From Myrica gale (taxonomy: Eukaryota; Streptophyta; Magnoliopsida; Fagales; Myricaceae): a DNA stretch of 64,000 nucleotides. The stretch spans positions 8,295,001 through 8,359,000 of the forward strand of contig OZ005621.1 in assembly GCA_963930655.1 (NCBI GenBank), in the 5' to 3' direction. The notes under the pieces were generated by a model. That model searched no databases, had not been told where the DNA came from, and saw nothing but the letters and a program-made list of their open reading frames with translations. Position 1 is the stretch's first letter. The number at the start of each line of letters is the position of its first letter. The translations under genes and the position numbers were made by a program. Shown here in pieces: positions 38,101 through 51,500 of this stretch.

Positions 38101-39486
38101 CACATGAGCACCATCATCCACCAAACAATCCGCCACCATAGCCTCCTTGCAACGAGATAAAGAGAAAGCCAAAGGGAAAGAAAGACTCAAAGGCTTATAA
38201 CCACACCAAAGATTATGTCAAAAGCTGATACTAACACCATTCCCCACCTTAAACCGAATATGATTGCTGAAAGTGCTCCACCCTTTACTAATGTACCTCC
38301 ATAGACTAACCCCATAAGAGTCACAGGTAGAACTCGTACACCAACCTCCCATCGAACAACAATATTTTTCAGCAATCACTGTTCTCCACAACTTATCCCG
38401 TTCCAACGCAAACCTCCATAATCATTTCCTAAGTAACGCCATATTAAACATTTGATATTGCGAAGGCCCAACCCCCCATCCTGCAACGGAGAACAGCACC
38501 TACTAATTGCACCAAAAGACTTGGAAAATACCAACTTATAATTTGCTAGTAAGATAACTTAAGCTACCATGCCATAATGTAAGTCTGGCTTACCTCCACT
38601 ATATGCCTCCTTTCCTGTGCTTGTGAGAGCTTGAACCTAGCACGTCTCTCAACAACAGAGCATCTAAAATCTAGGAATGCCTGCAAAGAATTAAACCATG
38701 AAAGAAAAATATTTTTTTTTATAAGTAAGCCAATCTTATTAAAAAAAAAAGTTGACAGTACACGAGACTATACTGACAACAACTAAAGCATACAAGCTAA
38801 AAAACTAAGAAAATTTGGCAAACCCACAAAAGGATAACCCAAAACCGTATTAGCCCACAGAAAAAGAGAATGCAACATAGATCCGCCCAAACTAGACAAA
38901 GACAGCCATGTCTTCAAAAAATCTCTCATTCATTTCCCTCCACAAACTCCACCAAATGCAAGCAGGGATCATCTTCCAAATGGCCAACGCAATTGGATCC
39001 TCAAACTTCCTCCTCCAACAAAGCATAACATCCACTACCTTTCTAGGCATAACCCAATCATAGTTAAGAATGCTCAGCACATGCCCCCACAATCCTCTAG
39101 CCATCGAGCAATGAATAAGAAGATGTTCAACCGTTTCTCCATCACACTTACACAAATAGCACCACCATGAAAGAAAAATAATTGGAGTTCTTGAGGTAGT
39201 CCAATACATTGTTAGACCACTGCTTTATGCGGAACAGTATGTAAAGCATCCTTATGGTGTGTTTAAAGTGATTAGCAATTTCTGAGTTATTAGAGATTAT
39301 CTGAGAAAATAAAAGTGTGAACAGCAAAACCTATTTGTTTTGGTTGGTAAGTTATATACGCACGCACTGGGTGGTCTTGGACTCATCACTTTAACCTCCA
39401 CCTGATTCTGATATTTAAAAAAACTACTAACTGGGCCACAACCAATCCCTAATTTCATTAGTACAAATTACCATAGAAAGAAACCC

Positions 39487-39521
<35 letters not shown>

Positions 39522-42500
39522 GATACATGTAGATATATGAGATATAAATATGTGTATGTACATTAATGTATATGTATCTGTGTGCGAGTGTGTAGAGAGA
39601 GAGAACCTGCAGTAGTTCCCTCAGACCCATCTGTTTAGGTTGACCATCAAGAATTCTGCAACAGAGAGACTTTATTTTAGCAGAAGGCAAAATAAATAGA
39701 AAGCAAGACAAATAAGTAAATAAAAATATTAGTATGCGGCAATGCAAGCACTTCCACATATTCTAGATATCGAAACGAAGTAGAAAATTCATTGTCTCAT
39801 CATCCCAAAATTGCTTTTTTGCTCTTGGAAGAAGCTTGTTATCTGCATGAAAAATAAAACATGCGTGCCTGTTTAACGATTGTGCATGAAAATACCAGTG
39901 GCTAAACACTGTCCATATCTTCACTTGAAGACATTTAACCATCAATACTCTATGCAATACAGCACCATGATTAGGAAAACAGGATATTTGGAGAAGCAGA
40001 GACAGCCAGCAAACTATCGGAGGCATATTAGAAACCAAAAACTGGGAAGACATCAATCCATGTAGAAGAAGCCCACAATGATGTCTCAGGCCTCAAAAGC
40101 ATCCAGACAACACTTCAAAAGTTGCAAGGGAGACATATCTCCCAGCCTTCAATATTGGACAAACCATTCCATAAACTAGAAGTAGTGTAACTTGTAAACC
40201 TGAGCAGAAACCAAACAAAAGAGATCTTGAAGGAGTAACTCATATTTCCTGGCATATGCTACATACCTTGCTGTCATCTAAGGGGCTGTTCAAGTAGATT
40301 GCTATTAGTAAATACTGAAACTTCCATTTAATTGTGGCTTGCTTTTCCAAATCTTTTTCTGCAAAATTACTTGGGCTAGAAATCATTGATTGTTTATCTT
40401 CTGTTTTCCTGGCTGTTTAGTGACTCCTGCACGCTTACTTGGTAGCAATCTTCCAAGCCTATTCATGAAGGTCCTAAAAGTTAGGTAGGAAAGAAAGGAA
40501 CTGTAGGGTTCCTTTATTATCCTATGCAATTCCCGTACCGTATACATATAATTCCTAGCTACAATAAGATTATGATACATTCGTCATGCATCTGATATAT
40601 ATTGGGAATTCTACATCTGCTACATATCAAAGACGGACATCTCACTTTGTAGATGCATTGATGCTTCCTAGCTCAAAGCAAGATTGACACTAACATGATC
40701 CCATAACTATGACCCCTGACGTCACATTCAAGAGATCTCAAAATTAGAACCATCCAAAGAAAAGGTCAACAAATTGGTGTTTTGAGAACTTGAAGTCCAA
40801 AGGATCACATCCAATCACAGAAGTCCTATCAAACTCTTCCATTTCACCATACCAATAGGTCCAGTAAGGAACCATACTTTGGCTTTTCACATCATGCTTC
40901 TAAAATGTACTTCAGACCTAGTACCTTTGTTCTTTGGCCCTTATTCTCCGGTAATGTCTCGAAAACTGTCAGTCATCCACAAAATCTTCTGCAGCATTTC
41001 TTCTTCAATATTGTTGAGCCCCGTAAAATAGTATTCCAAAAAGTGCACCCAGATGAGCACTCCATTATGATTTTCAAAGAACTTACCACATTGTGTGCAC
41101 AATTCCGATCAAACACCTCTTTGCAAGGAAATTTGTTTTCCTTCTTGTACCTGGAATTCTCTGATCCAATGGAAAAAGAACAATTCCACTTCTTTTGTTG
41201 GAAATGAGGATAATCATTCACAATAGCCATCCATTATGCTATACCATGCCAGCATCGAGGTAAACCCACGCACTTGGAATACTCACTCAAACACCACAAG
41301 CACCATTCAGTTGACTTGTACATACAAAAACAGACTGGCCAATATTATCTGGAGCTTTGGAACTCAAAATCCATCATTCAAGCCAATAAAGGGATTCTTT
41401 GGCACAAACATCATCAAGCTCCAATTCCAACTGAGAATTGGATGCATAGAAAGAACACATTTAAAATAATTACAAATAATACAAGGTGAAGTACAAAAAA
41501 CGTAAGTTGAATATATAGATGAGCAGTAAAATCAGCTTGTATATGGAGATGAAAAGCATAAGACAAAAATGGGTCTGAGATGAAGAGCGTAAGATGAAAA
41601 GAAAAACATTCAATTTCTCTGCCATACGAGGGGTGAAAAAATACTCACCCGACCATGTTGCAGCTGAAACTAGACTGAAGAGCTGTGAGGCGGTAAAGAT
41701 TATTCAGCACAATCATTGGGTCTGATCCCCGTTTTAGCTGAAAAAAATCAAGAGTTTATGAGTTTTAAATAATAAGTGTCCCCAACAACTCGTAAATATG
41801 CAGACAATCTCAGCATTTGACATTCTTCACCACCTCAATGACTATACGCATTCCAGCTCGATCACTTTCATCCCGAATATCACTTATGCTTTCTAAAGTC
41901 TGTTAAAAACACAAAACAAATTAAGAAAATTAAAATCCATTGTTACAGGTGAGGTATGCTTCAACTAGGCACGGATTAGGATAGCTATTTAACTAAATCG
42001 CAAGCAGTTACTTACCAAAAATACAATTACAAGCGGTGCAATGTACAAGCAAACACAAACATGGTGAAAAAACTTATGAAAAGTATTGAAGGCAAGTGGA
42101 AATGAATTGCGAAGAAGATAATAGAGGAAAAGGCAATACGCCAGAGTCAATCATAAAGTCACATATTATATAGACAACTAGAAATACAAACAGAATTAAA
42201 AGTGGGTGAATATTGGATATGGTTCAAAACCTGGACAATGGCATGCCAAGCACAAAATTATGATGGTATTATCACATTTCTTTCCTCGGTGGGTAAACTA
42301 CTCAAATATTTGCACTGGATTGAGCCCATGAATTCGGCTCTCCAACCAAAGTATATGAGTGGAGATGCCACTTGGTTCAAAGACCATTTCAAATTACAAA
42401 CCCTAGATATAATATAAAATACTACATGTTTACCGGCACTAAACAAAACACAATATGTCATAATATAGATTATTATCCGAGAAGGCCTCATACAGAATGT

Positions 42501-45500
42501 CTAAGCTATGGCCAGGTAAGTTAATTGTAGAGTGAGGAGAACCAAAATTTCAAACAGGACGTAAATGCAGAACATGAGACATCAAAAAAAGTGATCAACT
42601 TTCAAAATCCATCTTGCACATGATCGTCGCCAAACATCCAAAGTCCAAGCAAGCCATGTGGAAACTAGAGGAAATTATCTAAAACTAGAAAATGGTTCGC
42701 AATCGTCTTAGAAAGAATGAAAATTAACCAATCACACGCTCTTTTGAAATTCTCCTAATTTTACTTCTATTATTCACCACAACATTACCTTGTTTTCCAC
42801 AAGTTCAGCTATCTTCTCCACAAGGGAAGATTTGTTGGTTTGATAAGGTACCTGTTTCATTCAAAACAGATGATGGAAAAACAATTTAATCATTTAACGG
42901 CAATATAATAATGATTCCACATATTTAATAAAAAAAAATCATAGGAAGCAGACTCATGACCTCTTTTATGACAATAGCTGCTCGTTTTGTTTTAGAATCA
43001 AGCAATTCAATATCTGTTTTCCCTCTAACTGTAACACGTCCACGCCCAGTTCGATATGCCTCTAAGATGCTTGACAAAAATAAACAAATATCAGATAACT
43101 GTAAATAATTTGATACTTTAACTCTATGTTACATGCAGTGGCAAGGGAAAAAGAGGGACCCGGGGGGCGGGGGGGGGGGGGGGTTGTGAGAGATTTAATC
43201 CCTGGGCGCCCCTATGCAAAAGTTCAACAAAACATAGCCTCTAGCTGAAAATCATTTCCTCTCCCTTGGCCCCGTTTGAACGAAAACACCCTTTGGCCTC
43301 CCAACAATTTGAAATACGCATTTTAGTCTTGACTATTTTCTAATAACCCATAGTTTTTGTTTTTCAGAAATCAGATAAATGGATGTAAATAGGATTTAAA
43401 AAATGAAGATCAGCTCATATCTTAAAAATTCTAGAACTTTTCCTAGAATTCAAACTTTTGAGTCGTTATAGAAATTATAGAGTGACTTTTCTCCTCCCCT
43501 TGAATCCCTTTCACCTCTTCCTTGCTTTTATCTACTCTATATTAGTTCACCATCATCTTTACAAGGGATTACTATCATACTAATTGAAAAAATAAAATCA
43601 TTATCTGTATCTCGATTGTCAAGTTCTCAATTATGGTGAACGGCTCCCTACATGGTTTACGCCAAGATGGCCCTCTTTCACCACTTCCGTTCATTATAGT
43701 GATGAAGGCTCTTAGCAAGATGATGAAAAAGTTGGTTATGAAAGGCTCCATTGTGGGGTTTGATGTGGGTAGTGGTAGAGGTAATGGGGTGAGTATATTG
43801 CACTTACTATTGCTGATGATACTCTCATCTTGTGTGGGGCTAAGGAGAGCCAAGTTTTTGACCTTAGATGCTTGTTGCTTTGGTTTGAGGCGATCTCGAG
43901 GCTGAAGATTAACCTTTCCAAATCTGAGGTCATTCCAATTGGTAGTGTGGTTAATGTTCAGATGTTGGCTGATATTTTGGGACGTAGAGTCTCTTCTCTT
44001 TCGATGACTTATTTTGGCCTCCCTCTTGGACCTAACTTCAGAAGTCTTCGCATCTGGGACGACATTATTCAAAGAGTCGAGAGGCGGCTGGCGGGTTGGA
44101 AGCGTATTTATCTTTCGAAGGAGGGAAGGATCACTCTGATTAAGTCCACGCTCTCTAGCCTCCCAACTTAATTTTGTCTCTCTTTCACATTCCTATGGTG
44201 GTGGCAAATAGATTGGAGAAGCTTCAAAGAGATTTTTTGTGGGGAAGTGGGGGGAGGAGCATAAGTTTCACTTTATCAAGTGGGACAAAGTGTGTTCTCC
44301 TCTCAGTGCTAGCGGGTTGGGTCTAAGGCAGATGTCGCCGTACAATAAAGCCTTATTAGGGAAATGGTTGTGGCGGTTTATTTCAGATAATAATAGCTTA
44401 TGGAGGATATTCATTACAGAGAAGTATGGCAACAAAGTGAGTGGCTGGAGAACTCCGGAGGTCCATGGCTCTTACGGTGGGAGTTTGCATAAACATATTA
44501 GTAGTGGTTGAACCTTCTTCAAAGAGAATATTCATTTTGTGGTGGGATGTGGACTCAAAGTTCGTTTTTGGCAAGATCATTGGTGTGGTGAGAGACTTCT
44601 GAGGTTAACGTTCCCTTTATTATTTTCTTTATCCCGATGCCAGGATGGGATGGTGGCAGATTGTTTAGAGGGAGGTTCGGGAGTTGGTGTTTGGAATGTT
44701 CAGTTCGCTAGACTGTCAATGATTGGGAGATGGACGAATTTTTGACATTTAATTATTTGCTCTATTTGAAGGTTTTAAGGAGAGAAGATAAGATGATATG
44801 GCGGGTTTCAAAAATGGCGTCTTCTCGGTCAAGACAATGTATGGGCTCTTTATGAGAGGTTTCGCTAAGGGTTTCCCTTGGCATCAGTGTTGGAAGAATT
44901 TGACCCCCTCTAGAGTCTCTTTCTTTGTGGGAGGCTGCTCATGGGAAAGTCTTGACTATCGACAACTTAAGAGAGGTTGTTGCTTGATTGATTGGTGTTA
45001 TCTGTGTAAAAGCGATGGGGAGTCAATGGATCACTCTCTTCTTCATTGTTCAGTGGCTAGAGGGTTGTGGTCGTGCATGCTGTGCATTCTGAATATCACT
45101 TGAGTTATGCCTAGGAGGGTGGTTGATGTGTTGAGGTGTTGAGGTGTTGAAAAAGGAAGTTCGACGACCCAATTCTTTGGTAGTGTAGAAAATGATTCCT
45201 TTGTATACTTGGCAGAGCTTGTAGAAGGAGAGGAACAATAGATGCTTTGAAGATACGGATATGTCGATGGACAGTTTGAGGGGCTTTTTCTTGCAATCTT
45301 TTTTTCTTTGGGTTAATGGTGTAGGGTTGTTCTTCATTTCCATAAAGCAAGAACTATAAATGTGCAGTCTTCTGGAATGATCAGCGCATCTGGGATGGGT
45401 ATGTTGGAGTTTCTACGATCAGTGTCATAGTTTTTCATTTCTTTCATGCTCTGGTTGCTTATCAATCCAACCAGTCAAATCTTGACAAATTGCAAAACAC

Positions 45501-48500
45501 TATAGCGTCAAAACAGAACGAATTGTCATGCTCGGCTTTGAGAGTTGTTCTTAGAAAAAGGGATGAACTAGTATTGTTTTTTATCCTCTAAGTTGTTCTA
45601 GTGGTGAACGGATCTGTGTTTGTCCTTTCTCCGTTCTCTCTCTCCTCTGCTCTCTTTTCTCTGTTAGGTGTTGGAGTTGGTAGGATGATCATCTAGTTTG
45701 TTCTTTCCAGCAGTTTGTTGTTCTGAAGTTAGTTAGGTAGTTCAAATGTCGTTTTCCCGTAGATTCAGTGTTGAAGCTAAGGAGTTCCAGGTTTCAGTTT
45801 TAGCCAATGGAGTCGTCAAAATGTCATAGTGGAGTCGGAAAGCTATGAGCTCGATCTTCCTTGGGAGGTATGGAGCTGTCCGGATAGTGAACTTGGCTAG
45901 TAGGTTGCAGATTGTTGACAATAAGGAGAAGGTTGTTGTCAAATTTAATGAAGCTTCTCAGGGCTTTTTGGAGCAAAGGTGCAGTAACAAAGCTGGGAGA
46001 TATGTTGCTATAGCAGAGTTTGGATAGGGCGCAGGAAAGGAATGGTTATGATACCGGAAGGCAAGGAGGGAGTTGGTTGGAAGAAGTTAGCCGATGTGTT
46101 TCAAGAAGTAGTTTCTCACCTTAGTCAGTTTAAACGTGGGAAAGAGGGCTTGTATGGGGCTGGAGTGTGTAAAGAGATTTCCTTTATAGAAGTTGTCAAG
46201 AAGGGACAATCAGGAGAGAGGTCAGGGGGCCAGACTCTAGCTATGGAAGGGGTGGGAGTGAGTAGGGGTGGAGCGGGGAAGATGAGGAGACGCATGTTGT
46301 CTCGCATGCAACTTTGGACACTGTAATTACATTTTCCAAGGGTCGGGCATTTAATGCAGAGGCAGCTGGCAGTGAGGCACTTTACGTGTTCGTGTGGAGA
46401 AAAAAATTGTTGGGAATTCGAAAAGAAGTCAATGATCTACTTGAGTTGATGGGAGGTGAGATTGGGTCGGGCATCTTGCATTTGGACCCATTTTATTATA
46501 ACCCAGAAAGCCCAGATAATGCAGTTTTGTCTCAGCTGGGCTTGCCCTCCTTGTCTGGGTTGAAACCTGGTGGCCCAGAGGCTTTAGATGGCTTTTCGGG
46601 GGCCCTGGATGTGAAAGAAAGGGGGACCTTCACGGGTCAGGGTCGGGTCTTGTTGGCGACCAAGCTCTCCCGCTCGTTTCTGAAGTCGTGGAGCTTGGAG
46701 GCAAGGCTGGCGGTCCTACCCACTCTTTGTCGGGGGCAGCCCACTCGTCGGCGCCTTCTGTGGTGGCCAGTAACTGCCCATAGGTCCTTCCGGCGCCGGA
46801 GTTGAAGCCAGAAAACACAACCATGCTTGCCGAAAGGAAGCTCTCATCTTCAGAGGTGCCAATAGTTGTTGTAGTGGGCACAGAAGTGGTCGAAGACTCT
46901 GCTATGGTGATTTTTGAAGGGCTCGAGTCAACTGGTGTGGTTGGGGTGAGTCTAATGCACTCAGCCTTGGGCTAGAGAAGGAGTTGGCTGCTGGGTTGTC
47001 TTGGGATGACTCAGTGATGCTGAACATCTTGGTTGTAAGTGATTTTGGGACCCCTCAAGCTAATTTTATACATGTTGATAGCGTTGTAGGATCGATAGAG
47101 GACGATATGGAAAGGGAGTTGTCTTTGGTGGCTGTTAAGGAACCAGATCTGTGTATGGATCCTTTGGCAGTGTGTAGCCCAGTTGGTGAGAGGCATAAGT
47201 GCGTGAGGAGTGGAGGGACATCAGAGTGGGTGTTAGAAATAGTGGCTTCGTTTAGGCATATGGTGGGTCTGTCCTGTTATGGTTATGAGGAACTGATAAG
47301 TCTATTTGCTGCTTTGGAGAGAGATAGGGAGCGAAGTAGCTTTAAAACACTTTGTAAGAAGGGAAAAATAAAATAAAAGGAACTTTTTTTTTTATAAGTA
47401 ATCCAATTTTATTAAAAAGAAGAAAAACACGAACACAACAACGGAGTTAATAGTACAAGAGAAAATACGGAAGAATCCTAACACAAACTAACTAGAAAAC
47501 AGAAATAAAAACGGGCAACCAGAAAAGAGAACACAAAGGCCCAAAGAACGCCAAGAAAACACCCTCAACCCACAAGCCACAAGCCAACAAAATCACCCAC
47601 ATCCCACTAGCCAACAAAACTCCCCCAGAAAACAAAACCACCCTCAACCCCCAAGCCAACAAAATCACCCTCATCCCACTAGCCAACAAAATCACCCTCA
47701 ACCCCCAAGCCAACCAACGCCACCCAAAGCACATAGTCCTTCCCTAGCAGTCCAGCCCAAAGCACATAGTCTTTCTAGCGATCGAAGAAGACCATTCATA
47801 GTTAACCGAAGACTTCAAGCCCTTCAACTCCCTGAGCATCCTCTCCCCTGATTTTCTAGACGTTTTCGAACGACACTGCGCCCGATCACGTTCCAACGCT
47901 ACAAAGAGATCCCTCAGCTTGTCCTTTTGACCACCACACGACACCCCAACCAACTGACCCACAGAGGAAACCATGTCCAAGACCCACGCCGGAGATTCTT
48001 CCCCCAAAGCTTTATGAGGGAAACTAACCGCCAAGGGTTCAGTCGAGGTATAGCTTCCATACTCCGTCGCAAGAGAATGACACCTCCCTAGGTTCATCGA
48101 CATTGTTGTCTACACAAACTATAGCCCCTCCCCCTACTAAAGAAGCTGCTGACCTCTCACCGTGTCCAGAGTCACCGAGCTTCTGCAAGGCTTCTGTCTC
48201 CACCTCGAGGGTCCCACACCCTTCAGGATATGCCCTGACAGGGCACTCAGAGTCAACAGGAGCTCCTGGCGACGGCAGGAGCCACTACCCCCCCAGACGA
48301 CGACCCATCCTCCCAAAGCTGATGGACATGGACCACCTCCGGATCTGCCCTGACAGGGCACTCAGAAAGAGCTGTCGACTCCGGCAGAGCACCGGCTGGG
48401 CCATCAGCCCCTCCAGACGTAGTCGACCCCACCTCCAAAGGCCGGAAGACAAGATCCGTCGCCGGATCGGGAATGTGGAAGCTAGACGATGGTCGATTAG

Positions 48501-51500
48501 AGTCGACAGTAGCTCCCGACGATGGCAGAACACCTGTCGGACCCACTGCCACCCCAAACAACATCAACCCATCCTCCCGAAGCTGATTGACTTGGACCAC
48601 CTCCAGGTCGGTTAACTGGGGTCTCACGATATCTCCCGTAGACGTTGGGTCAGGCAGCCCAAAACCCACTGGGTCCACCGCTCCACACTCTACCCCATCC
48701 GAATCATAAGAACTAACGTCCTTGGGCCCGCATAAAACGATACTCAGCCCAGCCCAGCCCTTTCGGAAGCCACAGCTTGGCTTAACTGAGCCGAAGACCC
48801 CCACAATCCTTACAAGCGATGCCTGAATCAAGAGGCAACCTCACCCATCAGGCAAAAGGCCTGAAGAAAGGCCTCCAATTCCGCTTTTAGGCCCACTAGC
48901 TAGTTCGAAAATGATTCGAACAGAAAGCCACGCCCGAATTCTCCAACGACGTCGCATTAAAACACCCCCCCTTGGGACCTAAACTGTTAGTTGCCACAAT
49001 GTCAGGCACCGCCCTTTTCGCCGCATGCGCAGACGTAGCACCAGACCCCTTTGCATCTTTCGGCTTGGCTTCAAAAATTGAAAGAAGCATGCCGGAGACT
49101 GGCGGAGGATCCCTCTTAACGGCATCGGCAAATGAGACACCTACCCTCCAACCCGTAGCATTCGACGATGAACCTCCTTGCCTAGAAGCGCCCAGAAAAT
49201 CGACAACCGCCTAAAAACAATCAGCCAACAAAATCCAACCTCTCCCATCGACACCTTCTGGAATCATAATCGCCCTTCTACGTCGACCTTGCCCATACTC
49301 AATGATAGAGACAAAATGCCCCGCCTTATTCCCACACCTCTGAGCCAGAAATGCTCTGGAAACTTCATTGAACTTCAACGAAAAGGGACTATCAGCAGCA
49401 GCCGCCAGCAACTTGCCGACCAAATTTGCCAACCAAACAGCACCATACCGACCTAAGGAAATAGTGCTATAACCCTTTCTACTCCATTCAGACACCTTGA
49501 TCGTACCACCAGTACTGACTGAGACTTGGAATTCTTTGGCTTCTATTCTAAAGCACCGAGAGAACCCCATCAAAAGTTCGATTACATCTCTTCTTTGGGG
49601 TTTCAAAGAGAGAAGCACACGTTATAAAATTTAGAGAAGAATATGTGGTAACATTACTTACAAAGGTTGTTGCATTCACCCTGCTAAGAAAATAAAAGGA
49701 ACTGATAAGTCTATTTGCTGCTTTGGTGCCTCGGGGGGCATTTTGTTATTGTGGGACACAAGGATGATGGAGTTGATAGATTCTTGCATTGGCTCTTGTT
49801 CTGTGACTGCGAGCTTTATGAAAATAGTGGATGGGGTAGAGTGGATGTTTTCAGGTGTTTATGGTCCTAACGCTGATAGTAGTAGGAGTTTGTTGTGGGA
49901 TGAGTTGGCGGGGGTTCGAGCTCTGTGCGATCTTCCTTGGTGCATTGGGGGAGATTTCAATGTCACTCGTTTCCCTAGTGAAAGGTTGGGGGGGAGAGTG
50001 TTGTTTCAGCTATGGAGGAGTTCTCAGATTTTATATCGGAGTCAGGATTATTGGATATCCCTTTATCGGGGGGCGCTTTTATGTGGTCCAATAATAGAAC
50101 CATTCAGTCTTGGTCGAGGATTGATCGCTTTCTGTTTAATGCTAGTTGGGAGTCTTTGTTTCTTGAGGTCTCTCAGAAAAGGTTATCACGTTTGTATTCG
50201 GACCATTTTCTCATTCTTCTGGTGGATGGCAGGGTTAAAAGTGGGAAGAGACCCTTTTGTTTTGAAAACATGTGGTTGAAGGAGGATGGTTTTTTGGATA
50301 GGATTAAGGGGTGGTAGGAGTCTTTTGAGTTCTTGCGTTCTCCTAGCTTTGTGCTAGACTCTAAACCGAAGGCTTTGAAGAATCACCTGAAGGTATGGAA
50401 CCAAGAAAGTTTTGGGGATCTAAGTATCCGAAAGTCTTCCTTGTTAAGCGAGTTGGCTTCTCTTGATTCTTTGGATGAGGGGGAATTCCTTGATGAGAGG
50501 GGGAAAGCTAGAAAGTTGGAGGTGGTAGGAGAATTGAATCATCTGATTGAGTTAGAGGAGATTACTTGGAGACATAAATCGAGGTCTTTGTGGCTTAAAG
50601 ACGGGGATAAATGCACTAATTTTTTCCACCGTATGGCCAACTCGAATAGAAGGGTTAATTCGATTGCTAGTTTGGTAGTAGAGGGGGAAACTGTGGAGGA
50701 CCCGTTGACGATTTCAGATAGTATTGTGGATTTCTATAGCTCTCTGTATGAGGAGCCTTGTTCCTGGAGGTCGGCTCTGGATGGTTTGGTTTTTTCTTCC
50801 ATTTCTAAGGAGGAGGCGAGTTGGCTAGAGGGATCTTTTGAGGAGGATGAGGTCACAGGGGTGGTCCGTAGCCTCAAAGGTGATAAGGCCTCGGGCCCAT
50901 ATGGGTTCTCTTTAGCATTTTTCCAATCTTGTTGGGAGGTGGTTAAGAGGGATGTTTTGGCTATGTTTAACGAATTTGCCCAGAGAGGTAAATTTGTTAA
51001 ATGCTTGAATGCGACCTTCATTGTTCTCATTCCTAAAAAGGCAGGTGTCGTGGAATTGAAAGACTTTCGCCCTATCAGTTTGGTTGGAGGGGTTTACAAG
51101 ATTCTTGCCAAAGTATTGGCAAATAGGTTGAAACTGGTTCTTGAGAAAATCATTTCGCCTTCTCAGAATGCTTTCGTGAGGGGGAGACAGATTTTGGACT
51201 CCATTTTGATCACTAACAAGTGCATTGACTCGAGATTGGGGTCGAATGTTTCGGAATTGATGTGCAAGCTTGACATTCACAAGGCTCACAACCATGTGAA
51301 TTGGAATTTCTTATTGTATCTTCTGAGGAGATGTGGGTTTCGGGAGACGTGGTGCCGTTGGATTGTTATTTGTATTTCTACGGTTAAGTTCTCAATGATG
51401 GTTAATGGCTCTCCTCATGAATTCTTTGGGAGCTCTCGTGGCTTGCGTCAGGGGGATCCTCTCTCGCCCCTTTTATTCGTTATTGTTATGGAAGCTTTTA

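Noticed and set aside
39880-41489. Several short frames in GYRA introns 11-12
   Set aside because: They have no domains, lie on both strands, and sit in introns between well-supported exons.
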